64,000 nucleotides of DNA from Alistipes indistinctus YIT 12060 (GTDB lineage Bacteria; Bacteroidota; Bacteroidia; Bacteroidales; Rikenellaceae), in the NCBI RefSeq assembly GCF_025144995.1, contig NZ_CP102250.1, forward strand, positions 310,001 through 374,000. The letters are read 5' to 3'. This document shows, in pieces, positions 9,260 through 17,877 of this stretch. The translations under genes and the position numbers were made by a program. The notes beneath the pieces were generated by a model, which was not told the DNA's origin, ran no database searches, and saw only the letters and a list, made by a program, of their open reading frames with translations. Every line of letters begins with the position of its first letter. Position 1 is the first letter of the stretch.

Positions 9260-10348
9260 TTATTTTCCTGATTTTCTCCTATTGTGGTCCTTACATAACA
9301 TCTGGCAATTTATTTCTTCCGTTTTTCCCCCTTCATGCCAAGGTTTTATGTGGTCTCCCTCCATTTCATGAAATTCATAATGCCGATTATTACCACATCG
9401 CGGACAAATACCCTTTTGTCTTTCGTAAACTTTACGCTTGGTCTTATCATCGAATACGCGGAGATTCAAATATTTCTCTTCCCTAGTCAGGATATATGGA
9501 TATATACCCTTTATATTTTGAATCTCATCGTCATCGATCAGTTTTAAAATCTCTTTCTCAATAGCATCAGTATCGTACACTTCATCTTTATAAGTGTTAT
9601 ATAACGGTCCCCATGGTACACCTTTCATTTCCTTTCTATAAACAGTAAATGTAGTTTTTACCCATGAAATGACATCTTGAAAATATCGCCATAAAGCACT
9701 TGCATTTGGATCATGTTGGTGAGCTGACATATAATCTTCTATTTTTCCACATGATATCCAATTAATAGCCGTCTCTAAATACTCTTGCCGTATTGCTGTT
9801 CCATTAAGATAATCGCCTCCTATTTTTACCGCTACACAGCCATTTTTACTGAAATACCGTTTGGCATCAGACACCCAACTACCAGAATAAACAGCATTTC
9901 TTAATTCTTGATCGGTAAGTTTTTCTCCTGCGATATTTATAGTTCTAAACCAATCAAGTTTTTCACTATCTGCACCCGAACAGAAATAAACCATCAATTC
10001 GTAATTTAATATCTGCTCCTTTTTATCATTGGGCAGATTATGGAAAGCCAACCCGTTCACAGAAAAATCACTATGCACATACTGACAAATTGAAATTGTT
10101 CGCTGTTGACCATCAATGATCTCAAAATTCCCATCCTCGCGAACTGCCCAATACATGACATTTAAAGGAAAACCTTTTGTTATGGTATCGATTACGGCAT
10201 TGCGCTGTTTATCCTTATAAATAAATTCACGTTGATACGGTGGCCGAATATCAAGTTTACCATAATATCCCATAACGCCACATTCAGCATTGTCAATATA
10301 ACCGTCAGATAATTCTCTAACAGGAATTTTCTTCAACTCAATTTTCAT
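9260..10348 (-). CDS. DUF262 (ParB-like) and HNH endonuclease domain protein
   Basis: About 362 residues from the internal Met of MKIELKKIPV, which is preferred because the longer frame runs into the upstream methylase gene. N-terminal DUF262: PPYQREFIYKDKQRNAVID and EIIDGQQRTISI (the DGQQR motif). C-terminal HNH: CPRCGNN...HEMEGDHIKPWHEGG...CQMLCKDHN. GmrSD-type and related DUF262-HNH proteins act as nucleases against foreign or modified DNA. Overlapping the end of the adenine methylase gene suggests a restriction-modification pair. Low GC and a different codon style mark it as imported cargo. It ends in TAA. Confidence 0.75.
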   Translation of the reverse strand: MKIELKKIPVRELSDGYIDNAECGVMGYYGKLDIRPPYQREFIYKDKQRNAVIDTITKGFPLNVMYWAVREDGNFEIIDGQQRTISICQYVHSDFSVNGLAFHNLPNDKKEQILNYELMVYFCSGADSEKLDWFRTINIAGEKLTDQELRNAVYSGSWVSDAKRYFSKNGCVAVKIGGDYLNGTAIRQEYLETAINWISCGKIEDYMSAHQHDPNASALWRYFQDVISWVKTTFTVYRKEMKGVPWGPLYNTYKDEVYDTDAIEKEILKLIDDDEIQNIKGIYPYILTREEKYLNLRVFDDKTKRKVYERQKGICPRCGNNRHYEFHEMEGDHIKPWHEGGKTEEINCQMLCKDHNRRKSGK

Positions 10349-11345
10349 TCTTTTGAACCTTTTTATTACGAATGAATAATCGTTTAAATGTTTCTTTGCC
10401 ATTTAAATATGAGCCGCGTCCGTATATTCCATTCGGATCTTGATCAATGCCCCTATTGCTCCCAACTATCTCAAACTGATCTGGATTGTATTTATCGAGA
10501 AAGGTGATAGGCACTCCCATTATACCCTCGTAATCCACTGGAATATCTGAAACCTTAGAAACATCGATCGCATCATAATTATCATATTTTGGATACTCTT
10601 TTTCCGAGTACCTTTTATATAATATCAAATCTTCATGGCGTTTTGCGGTTTCCATATTCGTGTACCACACTACACTACCCATACTAAAATATTTCTTCCC
10701 GTTTTCAATCTTTTTGCGTGATTCGGTAGTTATATCATAGTGATCTTTCACCTCAAACCACTTTGTTCCGCCATTGTTGATCCCCAACCAAATTTTATTA
10801 TCTTTTATAAATTTGAATACTTCCTTGTATATGATTGCATTTTGATGCCCTAAAATGAGAAAACTTTTATTGTATTTCATTAATTGCGTGATGTACTCCC
10901 TAAATAATGAAAAAGGCGGGTTTGTTACAATAATATCGGCTTGTTTTAATAATTCGATACATTCTTGACTACGAAAATCGCCATCACCTTTTAATGAAAT
11001 TACGCCAATTTCTTCGGGATTAGGAATGTTATCTCCATTCTTATCGCCCGTATACTCCAGATAAATTGCTTCCTCACATTGATTATCAGTGAATAGCTCT
11101 GCATTTTTATTCTTATAGCAGGTTGCAATCAATTTTTTTAGACCTAATTGTTCAAAATTATAGGAAAAATAATGAAAGAAATTGCTTATGCGGGGATCAT
11201 CACAATTACATAAAACAACTTTATCTTTAAAATAAGGTTTATAATGCCTTACTTCTTTTTCGATGTCTGATAATTGAGTGTAAAATTCATCTTTTTTAGA
11301 TGATTTAGCATTGTTTAAGTTTTGATTTAAAATTTTCCTTCCCAT
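10338..11345 (-). CDS. EcoRI-type adenine-specific DNA methyltransferase
   Basis: 335 residues. The N-terminal KKDEFYTQLSDIEKEVRHY and VVLCNCDDPRISNF, plus the catalytic motif TNPPFSLF, match the EcoRI methylase family (PF13651-type N6-adenine methyltransferase). Presumed to protect the element's DNA from the partner nuclease encoded immediately downstream. First gene of a leftward AT-rich three-gene cassette. Apparent TGA stop overlapping the start of the DUF262-HNH gene; reading it as Trp would add only a short tail (VEENSC). Confidence 0.8.
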   Translation of the reverse strand: MGRKILNQNLNNAKSSKKDEFYTQLSDIEKEVRHYKPYFKDKVVLCNCDDPRISNFFHYFSYNFEQLGLKKLIATCYKNKNAELFTDNQCEEAIYLEYTGDKNGDNIPNPEEIGVISLKGDGDFRSQECIELLKQADIIVTNPPFSLFREYITQLMKYNKSFLILGHQNAIIYKEVFKFIKDNKIWLGINNGGTKWFEVKDHYDITTESRKKIENGKKYFSMGSVVWYTNMETAKRHEDLILYKRYSEKEYPKYDNYDAIDVSKVSDIPVDYEGIMGVPITFLDKYNPDQFEIVGSNRGIDQDPNGIYGRGSYLNGKETFKRLFIRNKKVQKNEN

Positions 11346-11396
11346 AAAATTAACAACAATTTTTTACAACTTTTGCATTATAATTTGAAAGTTACA

Positions 11397-11594
11397 TCAA
11401 AGATATATAAATATTCCCTGAGACGGTATCGTGTATTGAGCCATTTTGAACTTATCTGCGATCTTCTCACTTAATACATCCATATCTTTGCCTATCTTGC
11501 CGTTGGTGATTTTGGCATATATCTGTGTAGTCGCAGCAGAATACGAAAATATCCCGCTCGATCGCAGTTTTGTAGTAGGGAGTTGTGCATTCAT
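11397..11594 (-). pseudogene. Tyrosine recombinase C-terminal remnant
   Basis: The segment ATTQIYAKITNGKIGKD followed by MDVLSEKIADKFK is the C-terminal end of a Bacteroidota tyrosine recombinase, including the catalytic Tyr in TTQIYAK. Everything upstream (catalytic Arg, HxxR) is missing. It is a dead fragment at the right edge of the restriction-modification-like cassette and may record how that cassette arrived. Confidence 0.7.
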
Positions 11595-11775
11595 GACTGA
11601 TCTCAGTTCCGATTCCGAAAGAAAACGGCACGCGGTACTTGCACGCTACCCAGAACCACGCAAATAGGTCGGATGATTACCATCCGTTCTTAAAAACCGT
11701 ATTAATGTACATGCGCGTTTCGGAAACGGGTGGCCAGTTGTGTTCTGCCGTAAAGGGAATAAATGAATACGACGA

Positions 11776-12231
11776 TCAGTTCGATTCTTCATCCGTATCG
11801 TCCTCAGCTATTTCCCTCACGATTCGCTCGTAATCGCCGTAGTCGAAAATGTCGATGTGCGACGAGTAGACCGCTGTGCCGTGCTCCCGGTCGTAACGGA
11901 GCGTTTGCAGGATAAACTGAAATTGCAGGTAGCGCCTCTCGGCCGACGGGTCGAGCCAGCGTTCCGGCCCGCGCTCCCGGTAGCTTTCGCTGCAATACCG
12001 GTCGTAGGTGTACACGAACACCTTGAGCGGGATCGATTGATCGTCGGGCGTTGCCGTGTAAATCCGGGTCGGGGACAACCGCGCGATTGCGATATGGCCC
12101 ATGCTATCGTCCGCTTCCGGGTCGATCCACGCTTCGAGCAGCTCGTCGGGAAGATCGTCCGGATAGACGATCCGGTCGTGCGTCTGAATAAAAGCGAGGC
12201 TTCGGCAAAAGGTTTCGGTCGGTCGGAACAT
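11776..12231 (-). CDS. Hypothetical acidic protein
   Basis: 151 residues starting MFRPTETFCR. Contains VFVYTYDRYC, RRYLQFQFILQTLRYDREHG and a very acidic C-terminus (EIAEDDTDEESN). Family not recognised. It lies 40 bp downstream of the LexA-like regulator and is probably cotranscribed with it. The frame ends at TGA. If that TGA were read as Trp, 32 more residues would follow to TAA at 11,677. The second, truncated copy at 8,420-8,556 loses similarity exactly after this TGA, which favours a real stop. Confidence 0.55.
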   Translation of the reverse strand: MFRPTETFCRSLAFIQTHDRIVYPDDLPDELLEAWIDPEADDSMGHIAIARLSPTRIYTATPDDQSIPLKVFVYTYDRYCSESYRERGPERWLDPSAERRYLQFQFILQTLRYDREHGTAVYSSHIDIFDYGDYERIVREIAEDDTDEESN

Positions 12232-12271
12232 GGCGGTATCGGTTGAAGGAGTTATAAGACAGTATCGTAAA

Positions 12272-12967
12272 TCAGTCGTTCATGCGGTGGAATGTCCCGC
12301 AGACGTGAAAGAGGGAGAGAATGTCCGTGCGGGCGATGACGAGCTCGCCGTATTCTTCGGGGTTCGTCGAAAGGAGCCGCAACCGGTCCGTCGCTTCGTC
12401 CTGCCGGACGATACGGCAAAGCTGATACGACCGGGTCGAAACGAAATAGATGCCGCCGTAGAGAATGTCGTCGCTTGCGACCCGGTGCAGCAGGATATAC
12501 GCTCCGGGCAGGATGCGCGGGGCCAAAGCGTCGGTCCGGCACAGGGTCGCCAATTCCGCTTCCGGGCAAAGGCAAACGGGGAACGGCAGTATTCTGTCCG
12601 GCTCATCATCCCCGTCGGCGAGAAAGCGCAAGTCCGTATACAGCGGTATTTCGTTCCGCTCCGTCCGCATGCTCAGGCCCATGCACATATTCGGCTCGGA
12701 CAGCGACGGGGGCAGCGGACTCCCGCAGCCCGATTTCAGCCAGCCGATACCGATGTCGGGAAACGCGCTGTTGATCCGAAATGCCAGATCGCCGCTGATT
12801 CCGTTGTTGCCCTTGAGTATCTGGTACAGGTTTTCAGCCCGCTTGAGGCCGAGTCGCTTCGCCAGCGCATTGTACGACGGTATGCCGGAATAGTCCAGCA
12901 CGAACTGCAACCGCTCGCGGCAGGACTGCACACATTTTCGATGATCTGCAATGGCGTTGTCGTTCAT
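12272..12967 (-). CDS. CI/LexA-like regulator (HTH plus S24-like domain), catalytic Ser replaced
   Basis: 231 residues. N-terminal helix-turn-helix: NALAKRLGLKRAENLYQILKG; then an S24-like C-terminal fold (PGAYILLHRV, YGGIYFVSTRS, LLSTNPEEY). In the usual GDSM signature the Ser is replaced (CRTDALAP) and the Lys position is Arg (LCRIVRQ), so self-cleavage looks unlikely. Probably a DNA-binding repressor that uses the S24 fold for dimerisation. It ends with FHRMND-TGA; reading through would run far into the next gene, so TGA acts as a stop here. Diverges from umuDC across a hairpin-rich 1.9-kb non-coding region. Confidence 0.7.
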   Translation of the reverse strand: MNDNAIADHRKCVQSCRERLQFVLDYSGIPSYNALAKRLGLKRAENLYQILKGNNGISGDLAFRINSAFPDIGIGWLKSGCGSPLPPSLSEPNMCMGLSMRTERNEIPLYTDLRFLADGDDEPDRILPFPVCLCPEAELATLCRTDALAPRILPGAYILLHRVASDDILYGGIYFVSTRSYQLCRIVRQDEATDRLRLLSTNPEEYGELVIARTDILSLFHVCGTFHRMND

Positions 12968-13052
12968 ACGTTCGATGTCGAAATTATTGCATCAATTAAA
13001 GAAAGGGAACAAGCCGGAAGTTTATTTCCTTTCGTCCAAACTTAATAAGTGG

Positions 13053-13910
13053 GAAAAGCACAGGGGACACCCCGGACTCGCCGCCTTTGACTGTACCGGT
13101 AGGTTCCGGCGAGCCGGGATGCCGCCCTGTGCGGGAGTGCGAAAGCTGCTGAGGCGGAAGACACGGAACGCCCGGCAACACAAACACTAACCCTGTTGCC
13201 ACATGGATATCGCCGGGACGCTCCGGTCTTACAACTAACCTAAAATGATTATGAAAAAATTGCACGAAGTGCCGTAACAGAATCCGGTTGACCTGAGAAA
13301 AAAGGGGGCATCTCCTTTGAGCGCGTGACCGCTGCCCGGCTATCGCTTTGCGGGAAATGCCCCCGGCCATGAAAGAATCGGGACGTAATTTATAATTGGT
13401 ATGATTCGGGAATTCGGTGAGGGAGCGCGACGGCAAAGGTTTCTCCGTCTGCAAGCCCTTACACGAACAAGCGGACGCCGCGCACTCCCTCGTGGGACGG
13501 GCTGAAACAGGATAAAGGGGCGCAGTCCGGGAGTTGTTCGTCTCGCCCGATGGGAGAAACGAATGACCGCACCCCTCTATATTTATATAGGGTAAAGATC
13601 GGTTTGGGATAAGATTGCCGCAAAGCGGAACGCGCCGCCGGACGAATCCCGCGACGGACGATAAGCTGAACAATAAGCGACAAGTGTGGGATTGGAACCG
13701 TAACATATCGACCGGGGTGAAGTGAGTGCTTCGTGAATGTTCCCGGCGTCCTCTGGCAGTGTGCTGCTCGACGGATCAGTCCGTTGCGGCAGGGTATAAA
13801 AAAGGGCGAGGACGCAGGTACAGTCCCGTTCAGTCGGCCTCGCGAGCCTTCTCTGGTAACTGCCCTTACGCCCAAGCCCGCCCCGGCAACACGTGCCGGG
13901 GCATAGCTCA
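13053..13910. repeat. Array of long GC-rich hairpins
   Basis: No gene is supported. At least six separate long inverted repeats follow one another: GCACAGGG/CCCTGTGC with inner CTCGCC/GGCGAG (13,056-13,133); GCCCGGC/GCCGGG (13,168-13,214); GGGGGCAT/ATGCCCCC (13,302-13,363); GGGAG-GCG/CGC-CTCCC (13,420-13,493); GGGGCGCAGTC/GACCGCACCCC (13,516-13,577); GGGCG/CGCCC (13,803-13,873) and CCCCGGCA/TGCCGGGG (13,883-13,904). The last two match the 5' part of RNA-like copy A. Possibly structured RNAs, or single-strand promoters of a leading region. Confidence 0.55.
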
Positions 13911-14116
13911 GGTTTCGGACAAGATTTACACCAGAGAAAACCTGCTATCTTCGATAGCAGTCGCGAGTTTACTGAACGGCGTAAAGGTTGTCTTAACCTT
14001 TAACTGAATATGTTACGGCAATGCCGTGTCGTTACTCCGCAAAGATAGCATAACTTTTTATTTTAAGTTATGATCCGTCGGAAAATGAGAAAGCGTGGGC
14101 CGTTGTAACTTATATT

Positions 14117-14262
14117 GGTTAAGGTTCTGGTAAGACCCTGAAGCATAGAAGCACAAGAAGGCCCACGCCTGTGACGTGGAATGAGAATACCCCGCAAGGC
14201 GTGAGCCGATGCGTAAGGGCTTGTCTTGTGCTTTGCTGCTTCAAAATTTACCAGATTTTAAC
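14117..14262 (+). ncRNA. Structured RNA-like element, copy B (3' hairpin)
   Basis: A long hairpin closed by GGTTAA/TTAACC and TCTGGTAA/TTTACCAGA, with inner arms AGAAGCACAAG/CTTGTGCTT and GCCCACGCCT/AGGCGTGAGCC. It shares the order TAAGACCC-GAAG-AAGCACAA-GCCCACGCC and the closing GGCGTGAGCC with copy A at 8,071-8,206, while stem bases differ. It sits about 600 bp upstream of umuD. The family is not recognised; overall shape is a long bulged rod. Confidence 0.5.
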
Positions 14263-14850
14263 CATGCAAAGCTAACAACCGCCTTGTTCCGGCGAATCGT
14301 TGAATCAAATATACGAACTTAATCGCAATTCGCAACGCCGGGGTACTCGATTATTTCAGTTTTTGTCAAATTAAACCCGTTCCTGCTAAAACCCTGACCG
14401 ATTGTATCAGGACGCGCCTGGCGGCTCTCCCTGAGAATGCAATTTTGTCCTGGCAAGCCGGGATCGTTCGTTTTTTATGTAAGCGGGTGAAAAGGCACGG
14501 AACAGAAAAGTCCATGCCGCGAGGGGGATGAACTATTTACCGTCCGCATGCCTGTCGGCACACCTGTCGCTGTCAGTAAATCGATCGTTCATAATCATTA
14601 CTATAATCGTGTCGGGGGCGAATATAGGGATATTTTATATATCCGCAATAACAACGCTCGAAAATTACAGTTTGTTGTACGTGCGTTTTTTTGTCGCCAT
14701 CCCCCTTTGGTTCTCAATTCAATGGATCGCAGGACCTGCGTTGCAGGAAGCACAGAGACAACATCGGGTATATTCCGGGCGTTTTATTGCAGGGTATAAT
14801 TCCCGATAGAAATTATATAAGAGACTATACAAGATTATTATTTATCACCC
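14263..14850. other. Non-coding stretch upstream of umuD
   Basis: No gene supported. The first part (14,290-14,360) is recognisably related to sequence after copy A (8,220-8,310), so the duplicated region extends beyond the hairpin. The rest should hold the umuDC promoter, but I cannot pinpoint a LexA-type operator. Confidence 0.4.
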
Positions 14851-15288
14851 ATGTCAAAGGAAGAAGTGAAGATTACGCTCCTGCGGGCGCAAACAGATAC
14901 CCATGTGGATTTGCCGTTGGTCGGCAGCGGCGTGTCGGCGGGCTTCCCGTCGCCTGCCGACGATTTTATCGAGGGCTCGATCGATCTGAACAAGCTGCTG
15001 ATCCGCGATCCGGCCGCTACGTTTTTCGCGCGGGTGGCAGGAGACAGCATGCGCGACGACGGGATATACGACGGAAATCTCCTTGTCGTTGAAAAGAAAA
15101 TGAAGCCTTGCGAGGGTGATATTGTCGTGTGTTATCTGAACGGCGAATTTACGCTGAAACGCTTGGAGCATCACGACGATAAAATTTTCCTGATGCCCGC
15201 CAATCCGAAATACCAGCCTATCGAGGTCAGCCCGGACGACGAGCTGATCGTCTGGGGAACGGTTATCGCGTCGATCAATCTTTTTTAG
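14851..15288 (+). CDS. umuD: UmuD-like self-cleaving SOS protein
   Basis: 145 residues. The cleavage site is visible as SAGFPSPADD (Ala-Gly), the catalytic Ser in ARVAGDSMRD and the catalytic Lys in FTLKRLEHH. UmuD is activated by RecA-stimulated autocleavage to UmuD', which joins UmuC in translesion polymerase V. Twelve bases separate it from umuC, so they form an operon. Mobile elements often carry umuDC, raising survival and mutation after DNA damage or transfer. Ends in TAG. Confidence 0.9.
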   Translation: MSKEEVKITLLRAQTDTHVDLPLVGSGVSAGFPSPADDFIEGSIDLNKLLIRDPAATFFARVAGDSMRDDGIYDGNLLVVEKKMKPCEGDIVVCYLNGEFTLKRLEHHDDKIFLMPANPKYQPIEVSPDDELIVWGTVIASINLF

Positions 15289-15300
15289 CGGAGGCTATTC

Positions 15301-16560
15301 GTGTACGGTTTAGCGGACTGCAACAATTTCTATGCAAGTTGCGAGCGGGTATTCGATCCGGCCCTGATCGGCCGCCCTGTCGTTGTGCTCAGTAACAACG
15401 ACGGTTGTGTTATTGCCCGTTCCAACGAAGCGAAAGCCCTTGGGATCGGCATGGGCGATCCTTTCTACAAGCTCCGAGAGGTAGTTGAAAAGAACCGTGT
15501 CGCGGTGTTTTCGTCTAATTTCACATTATACGGCGACATGTCCGCGAGAGTGATGTCCGTGCTCCGGCGATTCGTTCCGGCCACGGAGGTTTATTCAATC
15601 GATGAAGCGTTTCTCGACCTCAGCGGCATGGACGAAACGAAGCTCGACGAACTCGGCCACACGATCAGCCGGACGGTTCGGCGGTTGACGGGCATTCCGG
15701 TCAGTCTCGGGATCGCTCCGACGAAAACGCTTGCAAAAATAGCGAGTAAGCTATGCAAGAAATACCCGAAGCTGCAAGGCTGCTGTCTGATGTACCGGCC
15801 CGATGATATTGAAAAAGTCCTGCGGAAATACCCGATCGGGGATGTTTGGGGAATCGGTCGGCGGTACGAAAAAATGCTGACCGCGCGGGGGATCAACACG
15901 GCTTATGATTTCACCCGACTACCTGCCGAATGGGTCCGCAAGTACATGACCGTCGTGGGACTACGCACGTGGAAAGAGTTGCGCGGCGAGCCGTGCATCG
16001 GATTCGAGGAAGTGCCGCCCAAGAAGAAGCAGATATGTACCTCTCGCAGTTTTCCGCATGATGTGACGGATTACGACGAGATCCGGCGCGACCTGAGCCT
16101 GTTCGCCTCGTCCTGTGCTGAGAAGCTCCGGCGGCAGAAAAGCGTCTGTGGCGAAATCATCGTGTTCCTGCTAACCAACCGATTCAAGCCGGATCAGCCG
16201 CAAAGCTATGAAAGCGTCCTGATGAAACTACCCGTCCCGACCGACAGCACGCTCGATCTGGTGAAATGTGCCGGGAAAATGTTGCGGCAGATTTACGCGA
16301 AAGGATATGCCTACAAAAAAGGCGGCGTGATTTTATCGGACATCCAACCCCGCGAGGGCGTGCAGCGGCATTTGTTTATTCCGGCCGACGAGCGGCACTC
16401 GCGGATCATGGACGCGCTCGACCGCATCAACACCCGCTATGGACGGTATACTCTCGGCGTGGCGGCTGAAGGACTGCAAGCATTCAGGATGAATCAGGAA
16501 CACCTTTCCCAACGATATACGACCGATCTGCGCGATATTATCGTAGTGAAAACCGATTAG
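15301..16560 (+). CDS. umuC: UmuC-like Y-family DNA polymerase
   Basis: 419 residues from GTG 15301. It opens with YGLADCNNFYASCERVFDP (first catalytic Asp) and carries VYSIDEAFLDLSG (catalytic Asp-Glu), SLGIAPTKTLAKIASKLCK and the UmuC thumb/little-finger region to the C-terminus, so it is full length. With the adjacent UmuD it would form an error-prone lesion-bypass polymerase. No internal TGA; it ends in TAG, followed by a strong terminator. Confidence 0.9.
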   Translation: MYGLADCNNFYASCERVFDPALIGRPVVVLSNNDGCVIARSNEAKALGIGMGDPFYKLREVVEKNRVAVFSSNFTLYGDMSARVMSVLRRFVPATEVYSIDEAFLDLSGMDETKLDELGHTISRTVRRLTGIPVSLGIAPTKTLAKIASKLCKKYPKLQGCCLMYRPDDIEKVLRKYPIGDVWGIGRRYEKMLTARGINTAYDFTRLPAEWVRKYMTVVGLRTWKELRGEPCIGFEEVPPKKKQICTSRSFPHDVTDYDEIRRDLSLFASSCAEKLRRQKSVCGEIIVFLLTNRFKPDQPQSYESVLMKLPVPTDSTLDLVKCAGKMLRQIYAKGYAYKKGGVILSDIQPREGVQRHLFIPADERHSRIMDALDRINTRYGRYTLGVAAEGLQAFRMNQEHLSQRYTTDLRDIIVVKTD

Positions 16561-16573
16561 CAGCTTAATTACG

Positions 16574-16612
16574 AAAGAGCCGCCGAAATTAATATTTCGG
16601 CGGCTCTTTTAT
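16574..16612. terminator. Bidirectional terminator after umuC
   Basis: Inverted repeat AAAGAGCCGCCGAAAT/ATTTCGGCGGCTCTTT followed by T-rich sequence on the plus strand. It separates umuDC from the convergent astacin gene and could serve both. Confidence 0.85.
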
Positions 16613-16640
16613 TCAATTCCAAATCAAAAATACCGCCAAA

Positions 16641-17822
16641 TTACAAACCGGGATTCATCACATACACATATTCATCTACATAATCAGTATTCCCATAATC
16701 ATTTTGTCCCCAATGCCACGACCGTCCTAAAGAATATTGTGTCGTTCCGGCAGGAATAATTATACCGTAATCACTGCTGTTAACGGAAACCTGCGGAGAC
16801 CCTTGTTTTACATATCGGCTTTCTTGGATAGTCACCAAGCGAGACGAGGTAGTCGTGATTCGGTTTTTACGCTCCTGATCGGAGAAGAAATAAAGGGTGT
16901 TGGCGTCGTAATAATCCCAATAATCCGTATACTGGTATCCCTCGTCCAATTCTGTCTGAAGCGAAACATAGGGAGGACCGTATAGAAATTTCACTCCTGC
17001 GACGTCTCCTGCCGACAAAGAGGAATTGTCCAACAACCACGCGCCACCATCTTTTTTCGTCATGGTAAAATTATACAGCGGGTTTAATCCTTCTTTCAGA
17101 AAGGCAGATGAAGTATAGATCATCACTGATTCGAAGTCGAACGGTCCTACATCGTATCCTGCTAACCCGTGGTAAATATCGAAATTATATTCTTTCTTAG
17201 GTTCGATATTGTCCCAATGAATCGTTACATATTGATCCCTGTCCGAGCGGCATTGTTCATGGAAAAGCCCGATCGCGTGGCCTAATTCATGGACTACTGC
17301 ACCCGCGCCGCTTCCCGGCCATATCAGCAAGTTCTGGACACCTCCTTTCATGCCCAAATACGACGAACTGGTGTATCGTTCGGTCGAATTTCCAAAAACG
17401 ATATAGTCTTTGGTCGAACTCGTTTTGGGATAAAACCTGATCCCTGTTTTTGATTCCCACTCACGAAAGGCAGCCTGCGCGTCATTGACAGAAGAAAAAC
17501 CGGGAGCAAACTCATAATAGACTTTCCCGGCATTCCAATACCGAACCCAGGCATTGACAACTGCCGAACGGGGCTGAGGTTGACTCAACAGGTCTATTTG
17601 TTCCTGACTGAGTAGCATATCCCCGCCCAGAATATACAGGCTGTCCCTTTTTTCGACAGTCATCCCGCAGGGCAGCGTGATAAACTCGGAATTCCCCGAT
17701 ACGGATCGTGTCACCGGCTGGCTAAGGGACTTTGTGAGTACAACGTCCGGCTGAACATCTTCATTGTTATTACAGCTTATCATGCCGCAATACAAACACA
17801 CCACTAACAAAATCTTTTTCAT
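16641..17822 (-). CDS. Secreted astacin-like (M12A) metalloprotease lipoprotein
   Basis: 393 residues from the internal Met of MKKILLVVCLYC, chosen because it gives a lipoprotein signal (CGMISC). A short pro-segment (DSLYILGGDMLLSQEQ) precedes the catalytic domain with HELGHAIGLFHEQCRSDRD, the HExxHxxGxxH zinc site, and FESVMIYTSS, the Met-turn. A C-terminal region of ~110 residues follows. Zinc endopeptidase expected at the cell surface. It lies downstream of a small DUF4377 lipoprotein gene, and this two-gene unit is duplicated to the right. Standard code; TAA stop. Confidence 0.85.
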   Translation of the reverse strand: MKKILLVVCLYCGMISCNNNEDVQPDVVLTKSLSQPVTRSVSGNSEFITLPCGMTVEKRDSLYILGGDMLLSQEQIDLLSQPQPRSAVVNAWVRYWNAGKVYYEFAPGFSSVNDAQAAFREWESKTGIRFYPKTSSTKDYIVFGNSTERYTSSSYLGMKGGVQNLLIWPGSGAGAVVHELGHAIGLFHEQCRSDRDQYVTIHWDNIEPKKEYNFDIYHGLAGYDVGPFDFESVMIYTSSAFLKEGLNPLYNFTMTKKDGGAWLLDNSSLSAGDVAGVKFLYGPPYVSLQTELDEGYQYTDYWDYYDANTLYFFSDQERKNRITTTSSRLVTIQESRYVKQGSPQVSVNSSDYGIIIPAGTTQYSLGRSWHWGQNDYGNTDYVDEYVYVMNPGL

Positions 17823-17877
17823 AAGGCTATAATTTAAGTTATGAGGGTGCAATGTGACGGACGTATAGTTCGACCTC

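Noticed and set aside
13302-13363. tRNA-Sec-like molecule with an 8-bp acceptor stem (GGGGGCAT/ATGCCCCC)
   Set aside because: Only about 62 nt long, with no T-loop and no UCA anticodon loop.
12996-13875. Long open frames on the minus strand in the hairpin array
   Set aside because: Amino acid composition is not protein-like, they overlap several strong inverted repeats and match no family; openness follows from high GC.
13883-13990. tRNA starting GGGGCATAGCTCAG
   Set aside because: The first bases resemble a tRNA acceptor and D-arm, but no anticodon arm, T-arm or matching acceptor 3' strand follows.
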